NCBI GenBank assembly: GCA_001606155.1
Contig: LODT01000016.1
Span: forward strand, 310,001 to 374,000
DNA: 64,000 nucleotides
Direction: 5' to 3'
Source of the DNA: Tieghemostelium lacteum
Taxonomy: Eukaryota; Evosea; Eumycetozoa; Dictyosteliales; Raperosteliaceae
Positions 21,869 through 31,052 of this stretch are shown here, piece by piece. The translations under genes and the position numbers were made by a program. The stretch's first letter is position 1. Each line of letters begins with the position of its first letter. The notes under the pieces are model-generated. The model did not search any database and had not been told where the DNA came from. It saw only the letters and a list, made by a program, of their open reading frames with translations.

Positions 21869-23048
21869 ATCAATATAAAATAAATATCTATCTGTTTTAA
21901 CATTCAATTGATTGAATTAATGATTAAGATATTTTGTCGTGTTTGATCACATGTTGATTAATGTTAATATCTTAACCTTTTATCAGTTTTGTAATTTATA
22001 AAACTGATTGTGGTGTGCCCACCTAGCTAAAAAAAAACAAATAGGGTCACACCCACTAGTTTCTCTTGGTGGTGGGGTGTAATTGTGGTATTAGTTCAAA
22101 TAATGAGATTACTCAAAGAAATCTTTTCACTGAAATTTGATTGTTTCTTTATAAATCAAGCCTTAAAAATATATTGCAGATAAACAATCATGAATTTTAC
22201 AAAATTTAAAAAAAAAAAAATTTTTCTCATTGCCTTTTGTATCACACCAGGTAACTGACTCACCAAATCAATTCAAGAAATTTCCTAAATTAAATTTTTT
22301 TTTTTTTTTATTTTCTTATTATTTCACCACCTTTTACATTGCAACAAATAAATTTTTTACAACTTTAACAAACTTAAAAGTAAGTATAAATTAAAAAACC
22401 AAATTGTAAAATTAATATATAGAGGAATTATTGTTCACAATTTATTATGATTAATCAATTTATCCTGTGTGATGTAATTCATAAATGATGATTAAAATTT
22501 TTGATACAATTTATAGTCATACACCATCCATACACACCCCTTCCTCACCATGTTATAACAGATTTTTATTGATTTAACTTTTTTAAGGTAGTGTACATAC
22601 CAATTCAACATCAATATTTACACATAAAATAATTTGCAAATCTATCTTCTTTGATGTTTGAAAAAGAGTGTGAAAGTTATTTTGTTTGTGCATTTTCATA
22701 GTGTTTGACTTCTTTACCAACTATTTACCATTGATGAAAGATACACCACCACCTCCAAACTATGTCAACCAACTCAAAACTCACACACCGTCCCACTACC
22801 ACCCCACCCACACATTTTTTTAAATTAATTTTAAAACTAAACCCTTAATAATAATAATTATAAATTAATCATCATCATCATTTTCACAAACATAGTCACA
22901 AATAACAAATTATTAATACATTTTAACAAATTTGAATATTTATTTATACAAATAGGTCTACTAGTTAACATTCAACTCCAAAATTATTAACAAGATATAA
23001 AATAATTTATAACTTTTCTATAAAGCTCAAAGTACAACTCAAAACACA
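21869..23048. other. Intergenic region with hairpins; upstream region of endosulfine gene
   Basis: This 1.18-kb region holds no credible coding frame. Two adjacent hairpins lie at 21982-22053 (separate entry). Further right it has C/A-rich patches (about 22500-22560 and 22740-22815) unusual for this A/T-rich DNA. A strong splice-donor-like AAAGTAAGTAT at about 22378 and acceptor-like ACAAATAG at about 22950-22957 would allow a long intron in the 5' UTR of the endosulfine gene. That intron is speculative. Confidence 0.4.
21982..22053. other. Two back-to-back hairpins
   Basis: The first hairpin has a perfect 9-bp stem, ATCAGTTTT (21982-21990) pairing with AAAACTGAT (22000-22008), with a 9-nt loop. 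Three bases later a second begins: GGTGTGCCC (22012-22020) pairs with GGG-T-CACACC (22044-22053), nine pairs with one bulged T and a 23-nt A-rich loop. They lie about 115 bp past the stop of the FG-GAP gene. They could be a 3' UTR element or part of a small structured RNA. No known RNA family was recognised. Confidence 0.4.
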
Positions 23049-23297
23049 ATGACTGAAGAATTAAATTCACAGAATAAACCAACTACTACTGCTAGCTCCA
23101 TGATGACTACACCACCACAACCAAGCATCAATCTCAAATATGGTATGCTTCCAAAGAAATCTGTAATCTACCAAAGATTATATCCACAAAAAGTTTACTT
23201 TGACTCAGCTGATTGGGTATTGAATGGCGGTTCACAATCACAAAATGAGCAACCATCTCTTTTAAATCCAGCATTTTCCAATGCCAAAGTCCATTAG
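23049..23297 (+). CDS. Endosulfine (ENSA/ARPP19/Igo) family protein
   Basis: A single exon of 82 residues. The core YGMLPKKSVIYQRL followed by KVYFDSADWVL matches the endosulfine signature (GxLPxxxxxxxxRL...KYFDSGDYxM). S53 corresponds to the Greatwall/Rim15-phosphorylated serine of ENSA and ARPP19. Phosphorylated endosulfines bind and inhibit PP2A-B55, promoting mitotic entry in animals and quiescence in yeast. Here the motif is FDSADW instead of FDSGDY, so Gly is Ala and Tyr is Trp. The protein is short but complete. The acidic and aromatic residues around the serine are otherwise kept, so PP2A inhibition is a reasonable expectation. Confidence 0.85.
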   Translation: MTEELNSQNKPTTTASSMMTTPPQPSINLKYGMLPKKSVIYQRLYPQKVYFDSADWVLNGGSQSQNEQPSLLNPAFSNAKVH

Positions 23298-23796
23298 TTT
23301 TAATCCATGTTACCCTCCTTACCTACCCCTATACACCTCCATTTTTTTTTTTTTCAAAAGCATTTGTGTAAAACTACTTTAGGTGCCATCTCCTACCCAA
23401 CAAAAACAAAACATGTATTTCAATAGTCAACTTACAACACCAATATAATAATAACAATCGACATAGCATTACAAGTTTCAATTTCCAATTTTACCTTTCA
23501 TTTGTAACCATTTAGAAAAAAAAAAAACAAACCATCTTAATGTACCTACTTCTATAAAACACTAGACCATCAAATCAACCTCCCCCATCTGTCACACTAT
23601 TATTGATTTGATAATATCAAAAAAAATGTGTTTACATGTAATTGTATATCAACCCCACTTACAAACGAATTAAATTAAATCAATATAAATACCTAATTCT
23701 AAATAAATTAAAAGAAACCTTCATTTTATTTTTACAACGTCAACGTAACGAAGTGTAGTTGTGTGGGCGCCACACACATTATGTAATATACAATAT
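23298..23796. other. Convergent 3' region
   Basis: This 0.5-kb region lies between the 3' ends of the endosulfine and FNIP-repeat genes. It probably holds the endosulfine 3' UTR, with C-rich patches and A-runs. Near 23730-23780 is a locally GC-rich stretch with a GGCGCC-centred near-palindrome (GTGTG-GGCGCC-ACACAC). No coding frame was seen. Confidence 0.45.
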
Positions 23797-25281
23797 TTAT
23801 TTAATAATTATAACTTTAGTATGACTTGGTACAAATGATTTATAAGTTTTCTCGTAAAGATAGGGAAGTCGAATACAAGTTAATGAATTTGGTATAATGA
23901 TCAAAGATTCAGTTTGTCTAAAATGTGTACCTAAAGCTAAAGTTTGAAGTGAATTTGGTAACACACCTTGAAATAGTGATCTATTAAACCCTGATCCAAA
24001 TGTTAAGTGTAAGAGATTAGCAGGTAAGGAAGTAACGGACAGAATCTGGTTGAATGCTGATCCTATATTAAGTGTTTTCAGTGACAATAGACCAGATAGA
24101 CAATTCAAAGGTTGATTGAAACTTGGACCTAGTTCCAAAGTCTCTAAACCCACTGGAAGTGATTCCAATTTCTGATTAAACATTCCAACTAGTGACAGTC
24201 TCTTTAGAGTACTTGGGAATTTGAAATTGATATCCAGAGGTGTTTGTTGAGTATTCATTGAAATGATTTCTAAACCTTCCGGAAATACACCATATTTCAG
24301 TGTGACGTCGACTATTGCTCCTATGTATAGTTCCTTTAGTTTATCAGGTAGAACATGTCTATCTAAAGGTCCTCTTAGATAATAAATATTGAGATATCTA
24401 CATTCTAATGGAAGGAACCCGAGTTGGGGCGATTTTACTTCTCCCAACTTTAGAATTTTTATAGAGTTTGGTAGGACACCTGGTGACATGTCCCAATCAC
24501 TGTTACCATAGGGTAATAGGGATAGAGAGGTGAGGTTTGGAGGGAGGTGATTAATAGATTTCATGTAAGAGTACAAGTCTAGATGTAAAAGAGACTTTGG
24601 AAGAGTGTCTTCTGTGAACTCTCCATATAACTTCATTGTCAGTGATTTTAGTTGATGTGGTAGTGAGTGATCTGGTATACAGTTTATGGAACCTGTAATG
24701 TTTAGTCTTGTCAAACTAGGTGGAAGATCACCAGGTTTAAGTTCACTGAGATTGGATATAATCAAAGTCTCTAGTCTCTCCATTTTACCAAGTTCCAAAC
24801 GACCATTAAAATTATTAATATGAAGGTACTCCAAGTTCTTTGGAAGGAATTCCATTGAAATGCCAACAATAGATCCAACAGGGAACGACAGTGACTCTAC
24901 ACATGGATATACGAAATCTTTGGATATAGACAAGTTTTTTATACCTTCCCAGTAATAGGTTATATCGCTTATATCAAACCTCTGTTTAATCTCTTCGTGA
25001 TAGATTTCATATTGTTTTTGGTTCCTTATAATCACTTTTCTGAACTTTAATGGAATCTCAGAGAGATAATCTCTCTTTCCTGAAAAGAACATTTTTACTA
25101 TTTCACTAAAACTAAAATTCACCTTCTCTTTTATCATTATATAGTACTCTATAGGAAAGTATTTAAATCTGATATTCTTGTGCATACCATAAGTGAACTT
25201 ATTCAATCTTAGTAATGAAATTATATCTTTATCACATTCTAAAATTTTAAATAATTGGTTGAGAATTAAATAATTATTCAT
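23797..25281 (-). CDS. FNIP-type leucine-rich repeat protein
   Basis: A single exon of 494 residues from ATG at 25281. The frame is open a little further upstream but without ATG. The N-terminus (NQLFKILECDKDIISLLRLN) is a short helical, F-box-like segment. From about residue 125 to the end, repeats of about 21-23 residues have the pattern LPxSLxxLxLxxxFNxxL, for example PSLTRLNITG, PVGLETLELGPSFNQPL, PANLLHLTFGSGFNRSLF and PNSLQTLALGTHF. This is the FNIP repeat, greatly expanded in dictyostelids. Such proteins probably form LRR solenoids for protein binding. An F-box adaptor role would fit the N-terminus but is inferred. No membrane or signal segment is seen. Confidence 0.8.
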   Translation of the reverse strand: MNNYLILNQLFKILECDKDIISLLRLNKFTYGMHKNIRFKYFPIEYYIMIKEKVNFSFSEIVKMFFSGKRDYLSEIPLKFRKVIIRNQKQYEIYHEEIKQRFDISDITYYWEGIKNLSISKDFVYPCVESLSFPVGSIVGISMEFLPKNLEYLHINNFNGRLELGKMERLETLIISNLSELKPGDLPPSLTRLNITGSINCIPDHSLPHQLKSLTMKLYGEFTEDTLPKSLLHLDLYSYMKSINHLPPNLTSLSLLPYGNSDWDMSPGVLPNSIKILKLGEVKSPQLGFLPLECRYLNIYYLRGPLDRHVLPDKLKELYIGAIVDVTLKYGVFPEGLEIISMNTQQTPLDINFKFPSTLKRLSLVGMFNQKLESLPVGLETLELGPSFNQPLNCLSGLLSLKTLNIGSAFNQILSVTSLPANLLHLTFGSGFNRSLFQGVLPNSLQTLALGTHFRQTESLIIIPNSLTCIRLPYLYEKTYKSFVPSHTKVIIIK

Positions 25282-25499
25282 TTTTACTAATCTTAAGAAC
25301 AATATATATTTTGCCTATTGATATATTGATTTTGGTGGTTATTGTGCTACATCAGATCAAAAGGGTTTTCTAAAAAAATTAATTTAAATTTTTACTTTAG
25401 TAAATCAAAAAAAAAAGCAGGAAGTGATTATTCTCAACCTCTGAAATTCAAGTCTAAAAATAATAGTATAAGTTAAATTTTAGTCGTTTTTAGGAAGAA

Positions 25500-28400
25500 A
25501 TGGATTACACCTGGATAACAAAACTATTAAAAACCCAAAAGACTTTCCCAAAGAAAATAGATGAGTTTCTAAAAAGTTATAATCCATTGTGGAGTAATTC
25601 AATTATAGAAGATATAATTGAATCTACAAATGAACCTTACACTGAAAATGAATTGGTTTTCTTTTCAAAGGTATTTATTAAATATCCATTGGATTGGAAT
25701 AATAGTATAAGTATGTATTGATTATATATCTACTATGTATAAGAATTGTTTCATAGAACCTAACCAAAGCATCTTTTTTAAAAAGAATTACTTGATATAT
25801 TTGATAAAGGTAATAGAAATCAACAATTTGCTATTCTTCGTGTTCATCACAAAAATCATATATTAAATAGTAATGGTATTGTAGAAAGAGTATTTAATTC
25901 TGATTACAAAGAAACTTTTGATGATCAAATTAAAATCGAAACCATGAACTATCTAATATCAATTAAACCTGATAATATCATTCCTTCTTGTATTCCTTTG
26001 ATATCAATATATGAGGTAAATATAATTACAATTGAAACAGATATATATTTAAACTCACACAAAAATTTATAAACTAGTAGTTTTTGGAAAAGAATAACAA
26101 TATTTTAGAAGAATTCATAAAATTAATTGAAATACTTCATCAAAGCATGTCAAGTCAATCTGAGCAATGTATAGAGTGGAATTTGACAGCTCAAGTCAAT
26201 AAATCTATGCTAGAATATATAATTAGCAGTGTTTTATCCAGTATTGACCTGAATGGTAGAGTACTGAATAGATATCTAGATCTAGGTCCTGTATTGGAAT
26301 TTGTGATTCATGGTTTTCAATCTCTTTCTTCAAAAGAACAGGTGGTATTGAAAGATAAAATCAAAAAATCACTTCCTTATCTCATAAGATACTATTATAA
26401 TGACTATTATCTTGATAATTATAAAGGATCATCTACATTCATCAAACTTGGAAAGATATTTCCAAATATCTCACAGATGATTTTTGATCATTTTAAGACT
26501 TTAACTTCGCAACCTAAGGTTACACTTATAAGTTGTGTAAATTGTATCAAAATCCTAATTGGAGATTATAAATCCTTTGATTTAATTAAAAAAAATATCT
26601 CAACAATTACATCGTATGTATTTCAAATTCTGATATTCATATACACTGAAATTTAAATTTTTATTAATATTTATCTTAAATAGAGCAATTGGTAAATCTG
26701 TATTACAATTAGATGGTACAAAAAAGAGTATTGCTCTTGGTTTATTGAATTATCTCAATAAACAATTCTCAAACTCAATGAGATTCTCAGATCAACAAGT
26801 TGAAATTTTGATAAAACATCTGATCAATATCGATTGTACTAAAACATTACCACAGTTTGTAGAACTATTCCAATTTCTTGTAAATCAATCTCCATCCATG
26901 TTTGTCAAACACCACAAAGAATTGATAAAGTACTGGAGTACTGATGAAAAATTTTGGTTTAAATGGGAAGAACTCATTGATATTGTGTCAGTTTTGGTTT
27001 TACAAACTCTGTCTACAAGTAATTGGGACGAATTTCAAAGCAGATTTAAACTTGGTGAGATAATCTGTTTTGAAACTCTCTATAGACTATATGTTCGTGA
27101 CCCTAAAAACAAAGATTTGATAAATACAGTTCAACTAGCTATACAAAGTAAAAAATGGGGGCACTGGTCTTATAACAAAGGTAGAATGATATCACTACTA
27201 TACTTGTTCAAACAAGTTGGAGATGAAAGTTTAAACTTTGGTTTAAAACAAGCTATTTTAGAACTCTTTTCTAGTTCGGTAGACAGTGATCTCAGAGATC
27301 TCTTTGATAGGACAAATACCAAAGAATCTCTATTTACACTCACTCATTTTAAATCTTTTGTGAATGAGTTTTTGGATACGGATGGGGTATTACATTACTT
27401 CTACAAGGATATCAAATCTATGGATATATTGTGTAATATATTCATCAAAGAGGATACAACCCTTGATACTCGTGAATATCTGATAAAATGTTTGATAAAC
27501 CCTATCAAAGAATACATAAAGAAACCTAATGATTCATCAGAAACTTTCAGAATGTATAAGGTAATGTTTCCTATGGCTTTGAAATACTCTCGTTATATTG
27601 ATTTAGATAAAGAAATAATAGATATATACCAATTGGCTATTAAATCAGAATTGACCAATCCAATAGGGTTAGGTAAATTGTTATTGGGAATTAATAACCT
27701 TGAATCAGAGATAGTAAATCTATTTCAAATGATGATAAACATCAATACCAGTAATACTACATTAAAATTGTTGTTTATCAACACAATTCACAATGGATAC
27801 CATTTTGATGATAAAACAACAACTCAATTAAATTCAATAATTCAACAACTTGATGATGGCATACCTTTTAATCTTCATCACTCTTCTGATGACTCATCAA
27901 AACCACTATCATCGTCATTTGTGAATATGATCGAACAATTTCCAAATTATCTAATCAGTAAGATTATTGGAATGGTTGCAGTTTCTGAAGGTAAATCAAA
28001 TTATTGGAAAATGATGTATAAACTATCATTTGTGAGCTCCAAGTTTCTAAACTGTGTATCATTGGCTGCCAAATCATCTACATATCCAATATCTAAATAT
28101 GGAACATATATACCAGTCTATAAAAGAGTTCTGAACTGGAAATCCAAATACTCAATCATTCAAACATCACCAAATCATTTGGCAAATGTCCAATTTTCAT
28201 TCTTACCATACCAAGATTATAAGTCTATGGTATACAATCAACTTGTAACACTGACTGTGATATCTAATTTTAAAATATATCCATTACAACCAATGATTGG
28301 TCTACGAAAAGTTATATTTAAAAATACCCAGATGTTTGAAGTACATTGGACTAGATACATTGATAATTTTCCAAATATAGAGGAAATTGTTTTAGATTCG

Positions 28401-29075
28401 GTACTTAATAGAGTTGAACTATTCAAGATATCATCACTTCCCAACCTCAAGAAACTTTCAATCATAACTAGGTATTTTTTAGATGGTAATGTTAAGCATG
28501 TGCAAAATTTTGAAGAATTTGTAAAACACATGGAGTTAAAACAAATTGAGTTTTATATAAACTTATTAGTCTGTGAACCTATAACTTTAAAAGAAATACC
28601 AATCTATGCAAGATGTATCAAAAAGTTCTATATGAAATGCAATTATATGAAATTCAATTTAAGTAAGGTTTCATTCTACAATACACATGAATACAGTAAT
28701 TTTAGTGGACTAACAACTATTAAAATGGAGACAGATTCTCAAAATCTCTCTTTACCACTAAAAGAGTTTCGTTCACTCAAAAACCTACACTTAATCGGCA
28801 ATACAAAAAATGAAAGCTTACAACATATTGAAAAGTTTGCAAACTTATTAAATAATTCAACAATCACATCATTTCATTTTTTTCAAAGAGCTGATATTAA
28901 TAATGAATTTTTTGTGCATCCATTCGTAAACATTATTGATAAACACCCAACCATCACATCATTTATTTACAAAAAAGACAATTTCGTTGTACCTCAACTG
29001 TTTAATTTTCAATTTCACACATTTGAAAACCACTCCACCAACCCTCAAATATTTAGATTTTATAAAATAAGATAA
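25500..29075 (+). CDS. Large protein of unknown function with F-box-like segment
   Basis: Four exons, 25500-25710, 25786-26015, 26081-26613 and 26684-29075, join in phases 1, 0 and 2 to give 1,121 residues. Residues 1 to about 750 are helical and Leu/Ile-rich and could be HEAT/ARM-like. Near 27920-28060 the sequence IEQFPNYLISKIIGMVAV ... YKLSFVSSKFLNCVS resembles the F-box-like starts of many dictyostelid LRR proteins. The part after it has degenerate Leu-rich repeats (FPNIEEIVLDSVLNRVEL, LPNLKKLSIIT, FRSLKNLHLIG). A substrate-adaptor role is possible but not demonstrated. I do not recognise the N-terminal two-thirds. Short stretches of the exon 3/intron 3 junction recur just past the stop (29081-29127), pointing to an old partial duplication. 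Confidence 0.65.
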
Positions 29076-29080
29076 ATTAA

Positions 29081-29127
29081 TAAATCCTTTGATTTAATTA
29101 AATAAAATAGTTACATCGTATGTATTT
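29081..29127 (+). repeat. Vestigial copy of upstream exon 3/intron 3 junction
   Basis: Immediately after the stop of the preceding gene, 29081-29102 repeats 22 bases of 26569-26590. Then 29111-29127 repeats 17 bases of 26607-26623, including the splice donor TCGTATGT. The order is the same and the spacing nearly the same. This looks like a decayed piece of a tandem copy of the gene. Confidence 0.6.
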
Positions 29128-29255
29128 GGGATATGGAATTGATACCTATAGTATTAAATTACTGTTGATTTTAATTAATAATTTGTTTAAAATTTTTGTT
29201 TTTTTTAAATTTACATTTTTTTTCAAATGTAATTTTTGAGTCAGTGGCACCAAAG

Positions 29256-30845
29256 ATGTTCAACAACAATAGCAAAATTAATTACGTCAGTTTGGTATTG
29301 CTGTTTATTTTTAGTATTTCTATTGTTAGATCTGAAAATAATGTAAATAGAATAGTGGTAACAAGTAGTAAAGTAGAATCTGATATTCATTTGATGACAA
29401 ATGAAAAAGATGATAATGCTGTAGATATCTATAATGAAAAGAAAGGTTTACAATCAGATTTCACACTTAGACATACTCTATCAATTGCAATGGATTCATC
29501 AGTACAACTGATATTCAATCAAGATACAAAAGATGAGGTTCAGTCAGTGACTGTATATCTAGATCACAAAGACCCCAATCACCCAAATATACAACTTCTA
29601 ATTGACTATAGTGATTGGTCACCATCAGTGAAAATGGAGAGTTATAGTACTGTCAGATCACTTTCATTTAACGAATCTCTGATAGTTTGTGGAATTTTAG
29701 AGCAATTAGTTGGAGTACCTATTCAACCTTGTAGCTCTGATTCTGAATTACCAAGTCTTTTACACATGGGTTTGGCACCTGTTGATCTACATCTACCATT
29801 CCTCGATGAAAATCCAAATTTCACTGGAACTGATTTCACATCGAAAAAAGTTAGATTCCTACAAACTGAAATGTCACAAAAACTTCAAGATTTACTAGTA
29901 GAATCTAAATTCTATTCTAGATATTACAAAGATTCAGAGAGAATGACTACAGTATTTACAATATCCCCAAGACCTGTTTTACAAGAGTTTAGCATAAAAT
30001 TCAATAGATATAGTAAAGAGATTTCATTTACACAAGTTATGTCTGTAAAGAGCGTTGAAAGACTCTCGATAAGCTTTGTTCAGAGAGAAGGTGCCCCAGT
30101 TCAACTAAAGTTACTAAACAAGGATTCCTATGAGATTTTTAATATGGAAAATGGTGATCATAAATTAGTTCAACCTGATAGAGATACTGATGATCATTAT
30201 ATAACCTCACAGGATGTCTCTTACCAATTTCAAGATAGATCTATTAAAAAACTAGGATTTCATAGAGATTTGGTTACATCATTAGTAATAACCAATCATT
30301 TGAATAATGGTCTACATGAATGTTCTTTATCTTTACTAGAACATCTAGATGAAGTTATTTTCATTGACAAATACGAGGTGGATGAAATACAGAGATTTGG
30401 AGGTCCACAAGTTACCATCTACCAACTAATAGATCTAGAGAAACCTTCATTATCCTCAACTCAAAACTATGTATCCGTAGTAAAATCCAATCTCACTCTA
30501 TCTCCTAACCAATACCAATCAATCAACATATCATTACCTGTACATTTTAGATACCAGAACCCAAGTTTACATTCACCAACTCGTCAATCCACCATCTCAA
30601 TCCCTAAACTCTTTCTAAAATGTAAAGAATCCCACAACCAATGGCTAAGAATATACCCATCTTACCAAGACCCAGCACAACAAAGTATCCAAATTCAACT
30701 ACCAGTTGGACAATTATCAATTCGACACCAAATTTCATTTTACACATTACTCATCACAGTCATAGGGTCACTAATTGTTGTCATTACAATCATTTATAGA
30801 AATTATAATAACAATAACAAAAGTCAAAAAATAAAAGGTTACTAA
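29256..30845 (+). CDS. pigX: PIG-X/PBN1 homologue, GPI mannosyltransferase I subunit
   Basis: The first ATG is at 29256 (529 residues). The frame extends upstream without ATG. A signal peptide covers about residues 1-25 (YVSLVLLFIFSISIVRS). The C-terminal third carries the PIG-X signature: LGFHRDLVTSLVI, CSLSLLEHLDEVIFIDKYEVDE, LPVHFRYQNPSLH, VPVG-like LPVGQLSIRHQISF, then one membrane span (TLLITVIGSLIVVITII) and a short basic cytosolic tail. PIG-X (Pbn1 in yeast) stabilises PIG-M, which adds the first mannose to GPI precursors in the ER lumen. The long luminal N-terminal part makes it more Pbn1-like in size than human PIG-X (about 258 residues). Assignment rests on motif order and topology. 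Confidence 0.8.
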   Translation: MFNNNSKINYVSLVLLFIFSISIVRSENNVNRIVVTSSKVESDIHLMTNEKDDNAVDIYNEKKGLQSDFTLRHTLSIAMDSSVQLIFNQDTKDEVQSVTVYLDHKDPNHPNIQLLIDYSDWSPSVKMESYSTVRSLSFNESLIVCGILEQLVGVPIQPCSSDSELPSLLHMGLAPVDLHLPFLDENPNFTGTDFTSKKVRFLQTEMSQKLQDLLVESKFYSRYYKDSERMTTVFTISPRPVLQEFSIKFNRYSKEISFTQVMSVKSVERLSISFVQREGAPVQLKLLNKDSYEIFNMENGDHKLVQPDRDTDDHYITSQDVSYQFQDRSIKKLGFHRDLVTSLVITNHLNNGLHECSLSLLEHLDEVIFIDKYEVDEIQRFGGPQVTIYQLIDLEKPSLSSTQNYVSVVKSNLTLSPNQYQSINISLPVHFRYQNPSLHSPTRQSTISIPKLFLKCKESHNQWLRIYPSYQDPAQQSIQIQLPVGQLSIRHQISFYTLLITVIGSLIVVITIIYRNYNNNNKSQKIKGY

Positions 30846-31052
30846 ATAATTTCCGTAAAAACAGATGATCTCATGGACAATATGATCAACGTATTGACTT
30901 TCATTTATCCAAAAGTCAAAAAATATCTTTTTTCAATCAGATATTTTGGATAATATTGTTCAAACAAAATAGACAAATTTTCATCTCATCTTATTTAAAT
31001 CATTTTTCAACCTTCTTTTAATTGTTTCTAATGTTTCAAAATTCTTATCAAT

